Of a stretch of 64,000 nt of DNA, positions 1-11,100 are shown piece after piece. This DNA is from Aphrocallistes beatrix. Taxonomy: Eukaryota; Porifera; Hexactinellida; Sceptrulophora; Aphrocallistidae. A program made the translations under genes and the position numbers. The stretch is taken from assembly GCA_963281255.1 (NCBI GenBank), contig OY725492.1, forward strand, positions 4,021,104 through 4,085,103, written 5' to 3'. Each line of letters begins with the position of its first letter. Position 1 is the stretch's first letter. Below the pieces are notes generated by a model. That model made no database searches and had not been told where the DNA came from. It saw nothing but the letters and a program-made list of their open reading frames with translations.

Positions 1-476
1 CTATTTTGGGAATTTTATATAAATATTGCAAACAAAGGTTAACAAATAATTTATCATATTGAACTGAAAATATAATATTCGAAATCTACAGCACTAAAAA
101 ACCCCATGTGAACCGTTGGAAGCTATTCTCTAGCCTATTTTTGTGATTTGTTTACTTTATGTATCTATTGCAAACAAAAGTAAACAAATGATCATCAAAT
201 TTACTCGAAAATATGATATTCGAAATCTACACCCCTTAAAACCCCATGTCAACCGTTGAAAGCAAGTTTCTAGCATATTTATGAGATTTGTTTACTTTAT
301 GTATCTATTGTAAACAAAATAATTATTATATAATAATCATATAATTATTTTATAATAATTATATAATAATTATATAATAATTATATAATTATTTTATAAT
401 TATTATATAATTATTATATAATTATTATATAATTATTATATAATTATTTTATAATTATTATATAATTATTATTGTA
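1..476. repeat. AT-rich intronic repeats: about 140-bp direct repeat, then TA-rich microsatellite
   Basis: Two and a bit imperfect copies of a unit of about 140 bp run from 1 to about 320; each copy contains the landmarks AACCGTTG, TTTACTTTATGTATCTATTG and AAACAAA. From about 321 to 476 there is an almost pure A/T array of TATAATTAT-type units. No exon is visible. The stretch lies upstream of the first visible SMC4 acceptor, so it is probably SMC4 intron. Confidence 0.7.
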
Positions 477-566
477 AATTATTCTTCGGCATCGATTAAT
501 CGTCGCGTTGTGCCTCGGTATTTCCTCCCAATTAAGCTGCTGTTTGTTGGAAGCATGCTTCAGCTC

Positions 567-1017
567 AAGGTTGAAACCGCTTCAACCAAATACCAATTTA
601 ACCGAATAATGGGTAGACCAAATAATTTGGTTAACCGAATAATTCGGTCAACCGAATATTTGGTCAACCAAATAATTTGGTCAACCGAATAATTTGGTCA
701 ACCAAATAATACTTGATTATAGTTTTGCATAAATGTTTATATAAATATTTATATAGTAGGCTATGGCCTACATGTGATTATTGTGTTGGGAAAGCATGCA
801 AATTACTTGTTTGGCTAAATATTCAGTTGACCAAATTATTTGGTTGACCAAATTATTCGGTTGACCAAATTATTCGGTTGACCAAATTATTCGGTTGACC
901 AAATTATTTGGTTCTCAACCGAATACCAAATAATGATATTTGGTTACAAACCAAATATCAATTATTTGCAAATAATATTTGGTTAAACCGAATAATCAAC
1001 TATTCGGTTTCAACCCT
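567..1017. mobile_element. Small foldback-type nonautonomous DNA transposon with 10-bp target duplication
   Basis: The ends are inverted (left AAGGTTGAAACCG, right CGGTTTCAACCCT) and the element is flanked on both sides by GCTTCAGCTC (557-566 and 1018-1027), a perfect 10-bp direct repeat. Both arms are built of roughly 18-bp tandem units around AATAATTTGGTCAACC; units in the right arm (about 822-1000) are the reverse complement of those in the left (about 596-715). A target duplication of 8 to 11 bp suits Mutator-like or foldback elements. It has no coding capacity. It lies in the presumed SMC4 intron. Confidence 0.7.
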
Positions 1018-1213
1018 GCTTCAGCTCTTAAACAAAATTTAAATTTTAGTAATTAAACTACATCTAAGAATCTCGTAACTAGACTTCGTTTTAAAATTCT
1101 TTTTGAGTGAAAATTAGCTTTCATTTTTAACAGATCAGCTGCTGATATCCTAATGGAAATTATTTGCAATTTAATTTCGGAAAGCTTGCCTATTATTCAT
1201 TGTCAATCAACAG

Positions 1214-3107
1214 GTTGGGATAGCCTCCAATGAAAGGAATATCAGCAAGTGTACTGATCAAATAGAATCCTATGAGATGGATATGAAGGAGGCGGAGAAC
1301 AAGAAAATAACTATTTCAGAGGATCTCTCTGCCTTAGAGCAGGACGTATTGCGGATAATGGAAGTATTTGAGAAAGCTGTGGAAGGGAGAGACGAGCTGA
1401 GGGAGGAAGTGGAACTGATAAAGAGTGAGTTGACTGAACTCACGAACTTGCTCAACAAACAGAAGTATGACCTCCAGGACTTGAAGCATGAGAAGGAAAA
1501 GTGAGAACTTTGCTAATAGGATCAATCCAAGTAGGAGATCCAAGCTAGATTGGATTTGGGAACTCCATATTCTATGATTCGAGCTTGAAACTAGAAAACT
1601 GACTTTTACCACAAGCAATTTTTGATACAATAAAATTTTGAAAAAATTTTGTGATCTACTAACCACAACATAGATACCTGCATTTTATCTGTTTGCATAT
1701 TATTAGACAAGATGCTATAATGAAGCAATACAAAGATAAAGAAAAGAACTACAAAGAGAAGTTGAAGAAACTAACATTTGACGGTTCTCCTCCCGACCCA
1801 CCCACTGAAGAGATGCTGGAGCAGATGGTGAAGGAGGATATGACGACAGAAGTGTCGGTGGAAGAGGAGAAACTGAGCATAATGAAACCTAACCTAGCTG
1901 CGATAGAGGAGTACAAGAAGAAAGAGGGAGTTTACGTCAAAAGGTCCGAATTGATCAGCCATTATGATAATGCGCATTTACATACTGAATAGTGTTGAAC
2001 TAAATGACCGTTGTTTCTGTTCTATTTTTATAATCTCTTGTGCAGAGTGGAGGAGGTGGACAAGATCACGGAAGATCGAGATCACAAGAAGAAGGATTAT
2101 GACGAGCTACGTAACCGCAGACTGCGGGAGTTCATGGCGGGGTTTAGCCGGATCACAATCAACCTGAAAGAGATGTACCAGATGCTGACACTCGGGGGCG
2201 ATGCTGAGTTGGAGCTGGTGGATACCCTGGACCCTTTTTCTGAGGGGATTATTCTCAGTATTAGACCCCCGCGGAAGAGTTGGAAGAACATCAAGAACTT
2301 GTCGGGCGGAGAGAAAACGCTCAGTTCATTAGCATTGGTAAGATAGGAATCAGTTAATAAGAGAATATAGTTAGTTAGTCGGTGTATACGCTGAGCGTAG
2401 CTTCCATCTGCTGGATCTGCTGAGCCTGCTCTTGCACCGTGCTCTCCAGCTCTCCCACATACTCCTGCAGTCCCTCGACATACTGCAGCAGCTTCAGCTT
2501 CCTCTCGATCTCTTCTCGCAGTCTCTCGCGTGTCTTCTCCAGTTCTCCCCTCAGTGCTACCGGATCTGCTGCTGAATCCCTATCATCGTTACCATTCACT
2601 TGAGCCTGCTCCATTTAGAACCTGCTAACTAGAAACGTAATACAGTAGAACCTCGTTAATACGAACACCTGGGGACGGTTGAAATTTGTCCGTATTGTCC
2701 AGAATTCGTATTAACTGGAGTGATTTACATGCATTTTCCTCCGTAGGGCTTGAATATCTGTTCGTATTATCCGGAGTTGGCATTATCCGTGTTCGTATTA
2801 ATGAGGTTCTACTGTAATAATAACATTTACAGAAGTTAGAGTACATGTAGGTTTATTCCATTCATATATTTTCTAGATTTTTGCTCTCCATCAGTACAAG
2901 CCTAGTCCACTGTACATAATGGATGAGATTGACGCAGCTCTTGACTTCCGGAACGTCTCTCTCCTGGGACACTACATCAAGGAGCGGACCAAGAACGCTC
3001 AGTTTATCGTTATTAGCTTGCGGAATAATATGTTCGAGCTCGCAGACCGGTTAGTGGGGATTTACAAAACGAGCGATGTTACAAACTGCATTTCGATTCC
3101 ATTGTGA
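1214..3107 (+). CDS. SMC4: SMC4, condensin core ATPase (3' part, four exons)
   Basis: SMC4 is an ATPase subunit of condensin, which compacts mitotic chromosomes. Exons read 1214-1500, 1707-1943, 2046-2337 and 2877-3107; the frame is continuous across all three introns. The first two exons encode the end of the second coiled coil (KPNLAAIEEYKKKE is a family landmark). Exon 3 enters the C-terminal head (YQMLTLGGDAELELVD, PFSEG) and carries the ABC signature LSGGEKTLSSLAL. The last exon carries Walker B (LYIMDEIDAALD) and the D-loop/H-loop region up to ISLRNNMFELADRLVGIYKT. The hinge, first coil and N-terminal head lie left of the window. The 539-bp last intron holds an antisense coiled-coil gene and a MITE. 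Identification is firm because the head motifs are diagnostic of SMC4 rather than SMC2 or cohesin SMCs. Confidence 0.95.
2375..2614 (-). CDS. Small coiled-coil protein, unrecognised, inside the last SMC4 intron
   Basis: A 79-residue intronless reading frame with an ATG start at 2614 lies wholly in the SMC4 intron on the opposite strand. After an acidic, polar N-terminus of about 18 residues, residues 19 to 75 look like a continuous amphipathic coiled coil (heptad-spaced Leu, Val and Ile with many Glu, Gln, Arg). No cysteines, signal peptide or membrane segment are present. G+C is clearly higher than the surrounding intron, which supports real coding. I compared it mentally with SCOC, BBLN and IFT20 and it matches none of them convincingly. 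Function unknown; a scaffold or adaptor subunit is only an inference from the coil. Confidence 0.6.
   Translation of the reverse strand: MEQAQVNGNDDRDSAADPVALRGELEKTRERLREEIERKLKLLQYVEGLQEYVGELESTVQEQAQQIQQMEATLSVYTD
2643..2814. mobile_element. 172-bp MITE, Tc1/mariner (pogo-like) type
   Basis: The terminal inverted repeats begin CAGTAGAACCTCGTTAATAC and end with its near-perfect complement GTATTAATGAGGTTCTACTG. The element is flanked by TA on both sides, the target used by Tc1/mariner and pogo transposases. It has no coding capacity and sits in the SMC4 intron. Confidence 0.8.
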
Positions 3108-3350
3108 TGGAGAGAGTTGTGTTATCCGATCACTTCTACACTACTGGTTTGATTCAAGCTGAGGAAGCATCAAGACACTAGAATCATCAAATAATTTGTA
3201 TGCATTTGATTCCTTGATTTACCAATTAGAAACTCCGAGTTATACTCATTTAATATAGATAATATATTAGTATTTGGCATAATGCGTTCATAGAAGTGTT
3301 CCATTATATTCCTATACCATTCCTTGGTTCTGATAGCTGAGATTAGCTCC

Positions 3351-5153
3351 ATGCAGAGTCAGGAAGTAGGGGAAGACCTGCCTGATTCCTACTACATCAC
3401 AGAGTCCGCACTGCCAGAAGACAGTGATGATGATTTCTCTTACGAAGAGATTGCAGTGGAGCACTTCAACGAATCTGACGGAGAAGAGGATTTTCTCACA
3501 GCGAATAGAGCTGCCAATGAAACTAAAAAGCACTCAGAACTCAGCGGACAGCGTTCCGATCAGACTAGAGCTACGCTGAGCAAGAAGCCTGAAGTTGTAG
3601 AAGACTTCGTGAAGAATTTCCTCGTCGAATTGGGAATGCTTAAAACCTTGGAATCCTTTCAAACTGAGTGGCACGAGCTGAGCAGAACAGCTGATCCGTC
3701 CACTCAGCAGCCTCTCTCTGACTGCTACAACCAGAACAGAGGCCTACAACGGCGCATCGAGGAGCTGGTGCAGGAGGTGAATTCGCAGAGGGAGGGGGGC
3801 GTGAAGGCGGGAGAGGTGCTGGTGCGGGTGAGGAAGGAGAGGGACTTCCACAGGATGCACCACAAGAGACTGATTCAGGAGAAACAGAAGCTGATCGAAG
3901 ACCTGAAACGACTGAAGCAGCACTACGCCAAATACCCTCCCACCCTCTCCGCACTGAGAGAGAAGTACGAAGGCGCGGTGAGGGATCGGATGCTGACGCG
4001 ACTAGAGAGGGACAGGGCAGTGGGACAGGTTATCTCCCTGCAGGCCACGGTGAAGAGCTTGCATGGGAGCAGGGGAGGCATCCCCACAGACCATTCTACA
4101 CGCGCTGTCCCTAGGGCGGAAGGGGACGAGTTTAAAGAAATCCTCTTGGAGGATAAACAGCAGACGAGCAAATTGAGTAAAGAATCAGAAGCTAATTCTA
4201 CCAGACTCATCACCACCACTCTCAACCCGTATGCTGATAAAGAACTAGCGCCTTGTGGACACCTGACGAAAACCGCAGGATTTCATCTCAGTGCGAAGAC
4301 AGAAGCTCACACGCATGGCCTATCAGACATAAGCATCCACCCGGAGAAACCCGTCCTCGTGACGGGCAGTGACGACCACACTTGGAAGTTGTGGACACTG
4401 CCCGAGATAAAACTGATCATGAGTGGGGAGGGGCATCACGACTGGATCTCTTCGTGTCGGTTCCATCCTTCGGGACACCGTCTCGCCACTGGTTCCGGCG
4501 ACAGCTCCGTTAAGATTTGGGACTTCAGTAAGGGCTCATGCGTACTCACACTCAGTGAGCACACACACTCTATCTGGTCCTTGTCTTGGCACTGGGGGGG
4601 CGACTTCTTGGTCAGCGGGTCTCAGGACCATCATATAAAGGCGTGGGACGTACAGACAGGCGCATGTCTGTCAACGTTAAGAGGGCACTCAGAGGCCGTG
4701 ACCTGTGTCCAGTTCCTGCCTTACTCGCAAGAGTTCGTGTCGAGTTCCGCAGACAAGCGAGTGGCTCTGTGGGATGCTCGCAATGGGCTGTGTGTGCAGA
4801 CTTATGCTGGACACGCCCACTCAGTCAATTGGTGCAGCTCAGACCTCAGAGGAACGTTGCTAGCCTCCTGTGACTCGTTCGGACAGGTCAATCTGTGGGA
4901 TTTGAGGAAGCAGACGCTGATGGAGACAGTTGACTTTGGTCCTCACATGGCTAACAGGCTGGCGTTTGACAGCGGGAGCGCTTGTCTTGCGGTGGCGTTG
5001 GGGAGTGGTGTCGTGAAGATGTACAACATAGCTCAGCAGGTGGTTACTGAGCTGAGTGAGCATGAGGACTCGGTGCAGTGTCTCTGTTTCCAACAGGATG
5101 GGGAGTACATCGTGTCTGGATGCTCGGAAGGTTTCCTCTACTTATGGTCTTGA
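3351..5153 (+). CDS. SPAG16: SPAG16/PF20, WD40 protein of the ciliary central apparatus
   Basis: SPAG16 (PF20 in Chlamydomonas) is a component of the central-pair apparatus of motile cilia. This is one uninterrupted frame of 600 residues from the ATG at 3351, close to the usual length of about 630. The N-terminal 130 residues are acidic and probably disordered; residues about 135 to 235 form a Glu/Arg/Lys-rich coiled coil; the C-terminal half (about 310 to 600) holds seven WD40 repeats with GH and WD dipeptides (for example GSGDSSVKIWD, GSQDHHIKAWD, SSADKRVALWD) and ends SEGFLYLWS, as expected for a closed propeller. The stop follows directly. No intron is seen, unlike the many-exon vertebrate gene. 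A generic WD40 protein is the only alternative; the coil-plus-propeller order and the C-terminus favour SPAG16. Confidence 0.85.
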   Translation: MQSQEVGEDLPDSYYITESALPEDSDDDFSYEEIAVEHFNESDGEEDFLTANRAANETKKHSELSGQRSDQTRATLSKKPEVVEDFVKNFLVELGMLKTLESFQTEWHELSRTADPSTQQPLSDCYNQNRGLQRRIEELVQEVNSQREGGVKAGEVLVRVRKERDFHRMHHKRLIQEKQKLIEDLKRLKQHYAKYPPTLSALREKYEGAVRDRMLTRLERDRAVGQVISLQATVKSLHGSRGGIPTDHSTRAVPRAEGDEFKEILLEDKQQTSKLSKESEANSTRLITTTLNPYADKELAPCGHLTKTAGFHLSAKTEAHTHGLSDISIHPEKPVLVTGSDDHTWKLWTLPEIKLIMSGEGHHDWISSCRFHPSGHRLATGSGDSSVKIWDFSKGSCVLTLSEHTHSIWSLSWHWGGDFLVSGSQDHHIKAWDVQTGACLSTLRGHSEAVTCVQFLPYSQEFVSSSADKRVALWDARNGLCVQTYAGHAHSVNWCSSDLRGTLLASCDSFGQVNLWDLRKQTLMETVDFGPHMANRLAFDSGSACLAVALGSGVVKMYNIAQQVVTELSEHEDSVQCLCFQQDGEYIVSGCSEGFLYLWS

Positions 5154-5539
5154 TTCCTTCATCTCACTTACGCTAAACGTTGGCAACCTTATCACCTATA
5201 TAACACCACATCACCCTCACTCTCCACTGAACTCTATTTATTGTTGCCTTTATATTTGCTATATAGCCATTTTGAAATTCGGTTGTTTAACCTAATATGC
5301 CAATATGTTTTATTTGTGTTCGTACTGTCAACTATATCATATGATATCTGCGAATAACACACACAAAAACTATTTTGTTCACGGACTCGACCAAGGGGAC
5401 ATATATTCTGAAAAATCTGCATTTATAAGCTAGGGATCCAGAGAAAGTTGAAAAATTTACTACCAGGAGTTTGGTTAACATTAATAGATTGAGAAACGCT
5501 AATCTATTCCAATTATGCTGTGATCCAAACTTCCTCAAT

Positions 5540-5650
5540 GTCAGGGCCGGTGCCACTGGTCCGGTTGGTACGGTTTTAACCGGACCACTTTTCAAAAGTA
5601 GCCCCAGGTTGGTCCGGTTGGTTAGGTAAAAACCAGAACACTCCTAAAAC
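5540..5650. repeat. Short GC-rich palindromic stretch upstream of RPN2
   Basis: GGTCCGGTTGGT occurs twice and CCGGTTGGTACGGTTTTAACCGG can fold on itself. It looks like the remains of a small inverted-repeat element. No target duplication was found. Confidence 0.3.
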
Positions 5651-5731
5651 CTTGGCGCCGGCGCTGAATGTCCACTGACATACATTTCCTCTATTTTTTG
5701 ACAGAAGTTCAATGCTATTTTGCTCGTAGAT

Positions 5732-7663
5732 ATGCTATTCCATACATTTCTGCTCATCTGCCTCCTGTTCCAATCGTCCTCAGGAATCCTGGATGAGCAT
5801 GATCAAGATAGGCTATTGAAATTATTCAAGTCGACATACCCATTCAAAGATATACAAACCGCATACCAAGCTACGACAGTCGTAGCTAAGCTAGGCAGTA
5901 ACTTTCAGAAACAAGAAACGAAAATTTGTGACTTCATCAAAAAGGAAGTGAAAGAAGACGACCTAGCATCGCTATTCCATGCTAGCTCTGTGAAGAAAAT
6001 TCTCAAGAAGTGCAAACTCGAGTTCAGCGAGCAGGCGAAGGCATTGATAGCCGAAACTATAGCAAGTGAAGCGAATGACGTCACCAAACTGTACTATGCT
6101 TTTGAAACTCAGAAGAACTTAGGAACGAATGATAAATCAGCCTCTCTCTCCGCTACCCTCAAGGAGGTGAATAGAACGAGTGTAGTCCAGCATTCTCAGG
6201 TGTTGAAACTCGCGACTTTCACACCACAAGCATCTGCAAGTGCTTTTCTACAGGAGGTGGCGGATATTATTGAGCGAGCGGATGAAACGAAAGTGAGGCG
6301 ATATTTCTCAGAAGGATTTAGCGCTTCAGTCGAATTCCTGACAAACGCGTTTCAACTTTCAGAGTACTTGAATGAAAAGCCTCCAATCGACCCTACAACT
6401 TTAGAAAAGTTTATTAGCGAGGTTTCAATCCACAAATACACTGAAAGACTCTCAGAAGCGTTCGGTGTAGTCTCCATATTCTCTTCAATGAGTCACAGTT
6501 CTCTCTACTCTTCCCTGTCCATCCGTCTCGCAGACAGCTCTAACCATCTGTCCGTGTCCAACACGAATCTAGACATCCTAGTCACTGACCTGATGAACAG
6601 CCCAGCCATCGCAGGAATTAGTGTCGGAGTGGACCAGTATAATTATACCGGAAAAACTGAAACTGTGAGTCAGCAAATGACGCACGTTTCTAACGGAGTT
6701 TACAGACTCCCTCTCACCACCTTACCACCCATCGGGATGGTCGATTTCACACTCGACGTGCGAGCTGAAAGCAAATACATCCCCACGCAAGTTAAAATTA
6801 CAAACAAAGTTGTCACTTCTCTAACTGTAAGCACATTTGCTGGAGAGAACTTTACTGTATGAAGCTCCTTACTATTCTTACCATTCTAGGTGGATAGGCT
6901 CGACTTTACCTTACGGGACCAGGGACAGACTAAGCCTGTGATAGAGGAGACGGTGACCTACCCGGGGACGTTATCCTCCAAGCCATCAGCCGACCAGCAT
7001 CAGATCATAGCTGTGAAGCTGAGTGTGAAGGACTCGCAGGGGAACAGGTACAGCCCTCACCAGGTGTTTGTTGCTTTCGTAGAGAAGAAAACCGGAAATG
7101 AAGTGTTCTTCATTGGACAGCCAAGCACTTCCGGAGCTGAGCACTACGTCATTGATATAGACCTGGGAGCTGCTGTGAAGGAGTCATTTCGCTCCATATC
7201 TGGCGATTACGACTTCTCTATGTTGATTGGAGACCCGTTTGGTTCGAATGCAATTCAGTGGGATCTGGGGAGAGTGACGTTCACCTTTCCTCCCGGCCCC
7301 CCAGTGCCCGAACCGGAAATAGTGTACGAGCCCCTCCCAGAGATACACCACGAGTTCAAAAAGTCAGAGCCACGCCCCCCTGCGATAGTTTCGAACATTT
7401 TCTCCGTCATTGTGCTCAGCCCCTGGCTGATACTCCTCGTCTTCTGGCCCAAGGTCGGTGTCAACATTCGCAACTTTTTTACTTTCGGTCTAAGCGGGAT
7501 CGTGTTTCAGATCTCGCTTGTTGGCATCGCTGTGTTGTATTCCTTGTACTGGTTCCGGCTGAACATGTTTCAGACGCTCTTCTACCTTAGCGGCCTCTCT
7601 CTGGTCGCATTCCTGGCCGGCCACAGGACTCTCCGGACTCGCGCTGCTAACAGAATGAAGTGA
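5732..7663 (+). CDS. RPN2: RPN2 (ribophorin II), oligosaccharyltransferase subunit
   Basis: RPN2 is a noncatalytic subunit of the ER oligosaccharyltransferase complex that N-glycosylates nascent proteins. Two exons, 5732-6856 and 6890-7663, give 632 residues; the human protein has 631. The N-terminus (MLFHTFLLICLLFQSSSG) is a signal peptide. The lumenal region of about 530 residues follows, and the C-terminus carries three hydrophobic segments (around FSVIVLSPWLILLVFW, GIVFQISLVGIAVLYSLYW and TLFYLSGLSLVAFLAG) and a short basic tail. The exons are separated by only 33 nt, GTATGA...TTCTAG, phase 0; reading through it would hit a stop at once, so it must be removed. The ATG at 5732 was chosen because the frame upstream has only non-ATG starts. 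Confidence 0.93.
6857..6889 (+). other. 33-nt intron in RPN2
   Basis: It starts GTATGA, ends CCATTCTAG after a pyrimidine-rich stretch, and joins FT to VDRLDF in frame. Its second triplet in the host frame is TGA, so retention would truncate the protein before the membrane domain. Confidence 0.85.
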
Positions 7664-8130
7664 GAGGAACTTTGTATGGAATTGATGCTACCATAACATA
7701 GTCAATTAGGAATAGGTTAATAGCTGGTGTAGAGTTAGTACTGCTAATTTCAAGAATATTTTAAGATAATTTATTTTCGTAGATTCGATTCTTGAGGCTA
7801 ACACCCACTTTCAAGTAATATTTGTAAAATCTTTAAAAAGGTAACACTACTCAAACGACAATTCTACTTTTTAACACGAATGTATGACAAAGTTAAGTTT
7901 CTCTCTAAATATAACTTTTAAAGATGAATTCATACACTTTATTACTTTTCCAATGACATAAACTATTATTCAGCAATATTTAAATTTACCTGAAAAAAAG
8001 AGCAGAGCGAAAGTTATATTTTATATTTAGTTTAGTAATGATGTGAAGTGACAGGTTTTCACTGAGTATAAAACATCATTTTCTTTCATCTTTACAATTA
8101 GATTGGTTTGGTTTGATTTCCACAATCACG
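7664..8130. other. Intergenic, RPN2 3' region and PI3K upstream region
   Basis: AT-rich. I see no gene, no inverted repeat and no tandem array here. It should hold the RPN2 3' untranslated region and the promoter of the next gene. Confidence 0.5.
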
Positions 8131-11100
8131 ATGTCGATGTCGAAGACTTTCTCAAAAGACTTAGAACAGAGGATACTCCCATCCGACCGTCTCGAAGTTG
8201 ACATCCTGCTCCCTTACGGGGTACTGATACCCTTGCAGTGCCACCGGATGCAGAAACTGGTCGACATCAAGACGATGGTGTGGAGGGAAGCGCAGAATTA
8301 CCCACTGTCTAAGCTCCTAAGGAATGACCCGTCCCGCTACCAGTTCAACTGCATCAATCAGCGAGCTGAGAAAGTTGAATTATTTGACGAAACCAAATCT
8401 CTGTCCGATGTCAAGCCGTATAAACCGATACTGCAGCTGTTTGAGCGCGTGGGGGATAGGGAAGAGAAAGAGTTCAATGCTAAGATGAGCGTGCTGATAG
8501 GCAAGGGAGTGTATGAGATGGAGCAAAGCAACGAGGAGGAGGTAGAGTTATGTATAATTCATTAACTATTTGGACCAGGAATGTTCCTAACTCATTTCCG
8601 GTAAGTCATTTTGGGCGGGGAAGCCATAAAAACTCGGGGTACAAACTATAAATAGAATGTACCCAATGTTCAATTAAAAAACGATGCGGGTTCATTGAAT
8701 ATTTTTGAAGGTCATTACCTTAATTTTCTACAATGTTGTATAGGTGGTCTTCTTCCGTGCAAAGATGCTTGAAATGTGTAGGGACGCAGTATCGAATCGA
8801 GAAAACGCTTCTTGGGAGGAGAAGGCGCTGTACAAGTACGCGCCGACTGTAGACCCGATAGATCGGGACTACGTGCCGCAGTACATCACTGACGAACTCC
8901 CACAGAGCAGAGAGATAGGCTTCAGAATACACGTGTTCGTACAGGGAGAATACCTCAAGCATTTGAATGATGAATTTAAGGTAGTGCATAGATTGGGAAT
9001 TAGAGCAGTGGTTCTCAACCTGTGTTCATGGATGTATGGGACCCTCAGATCTAAGTTCTGTATTATGGTTGATGGGTTGGGTCACAGAAAATGGGGGAAT
9101 TACTATCGAGCACCTCAAGATTGAGAATCGCTGTATTGGAGTTACAGTTGACTGTAATCCCAATGACCACGAAATACTTAATTAAGATTCTGAACACTCA
9201 ATCACGTATTCTGCCTTAGATAAGTATCAAGGATCGACCGAGGATTCTAGCTGGAATTGTGCTACAGAACTGTCACGCGCGTAAGTTCTACAGAGACAAG
9301 AACCCGTCTTCGTTCGTGTTTAAGATCTACGGACGGGAAGAGTGTCTGCTGGGGGAGGAGCCTATGATCAGCTACGAGTACATCAAGTCTTCCATTATGT
9401 CGCACAAGACCCCAGAGCTGCTATTTATACTAAAACAAGACCTGGATTTGAACATCAAAGAGGAGTTCCCTCCCGTGCCTCAAGCCGCTATCCCATCCGC
9501 CCCTAAGGACACCAAGTACCTTTGGGATATGTACGGATTCTTCTTCGTAAGTTTATTGGCTATAATTACTGGCCCTCGTTAATCATAATACAAGACGAAC
9601 CATGGATGACTTTTGAAAGTTTCTTAACACATCTCTTCGACAGGTGAAAGCAGTGGAAGCTAAGGGAATTAACGTTAACAACACCACGCCAATACAGCTG
9701 TACCTAGGCCTGTATCATGGTGGCTCTCCAATCGCGGACATAAAGTTCACAAAGGTAGGCCATGGGGCGGATCCCGTCTGGAATGAGACCATCCTGTTCC
9801 AGGACTTCGAGTTGTCGAGCATGCCGCGTGGAGCTCGTCTCTGCTGTGTGCTGTACCACACAGTGGATTCGAAGAATGCGAGGAAGAAGCAGAAGGTTCC
9901 TCTGGGCTGGGTGAACCTGGCTATGTTCGACTACCGGAACCTCCTGCGTACCGGCACGGTGGAGCTGGCTCTGTGGAACATGGAGGACAACGAGGCCACG
10001 CTTGAAGAGGACCTGCACCCCCTCGGTTGCGCCGGACCGAATCCTAACGGACAGATGAAACTGTATCTCGAATTCATCCAGACAGAGAAACCGGTGAAGG
10101 GTCCGACGTTTGAAGACATGGTAGAACACGCTGCTACCCTCGAGATGCAGGCGTATGTCGGCACATCGAAGCTCTTGACTAACGACTTGAACATAATCGT
10201 GACTAAAGACCCTCTCGCTGAGCTGACGGATCAGGACATCGAGCTCATCTGGAAGCTGAGGACCTACCTCATGACCTACATGCCCATTGGGCTTCCTAAA
10301 CTGCTCGCCGCCATGAAGTGGAACAGCAAGAACGAGGTGAGTAAAGATCCGAATAATTCAGTACATTGAATGAGGTTTGAAGATTTACTGTATTTATACT
10401 TTATTAGGTTTGCCAAATGCTGCTCCTACTGAAAAGCTGGCCCCTCCTGAGTCCGTCAGAAGCGCTAGAACTCCTGGACTACAACTACCAAGAGCCTTCG
10501 GTGAGAACATTTGCCATAAAATGCCTAGAGCCAGCAACTGACGCCGAGATATCTCGCTGTCTCCTCCAGCTGGTGCAAGCGCTCAAGTACGAGACCTACC
10601 TGGACTGTGACTTGGCGACTTTTCTCTTACAGCGCGCCTGGAAGAATCAAAGGATAGGCCACTACCTGTTCTGGTACCTGAGAGCAGAGATGAAGTCTCC
10701 AATAGTCAGAACTCGGTTCGGACTCATGCTAGAGGCGTATTGCCGAGGCAGCATCAGCCATCTGCCCATTCTGCTCAGACAGATTGAAGCAGTGCGAGTA
10801 ATGAAACGCATCAGCAAAGAAGTGCAAAACCTGAAGTCTCGCGACAAAGATAGAATAAAAACGACTCTAATGAATCAGTTGAATAGTGAAGCAAACATTT
10901 CCTGTCTCACGGGCATTAACTCCATCCTGAACCCAGCCTACAAACTCACTACCTTCATCCCAAAGTCGTGTAGAGCCTTCGACTCTAAAATGAAACCGCT
11001 GCTAATCGCTTACGAGAACACTGACTCTAAGATTTTAGGAATAGATAACTCCCCGCCCTACTCCATCATATTCAAGCGAGGAGACGACCTCCGTCAGGAC

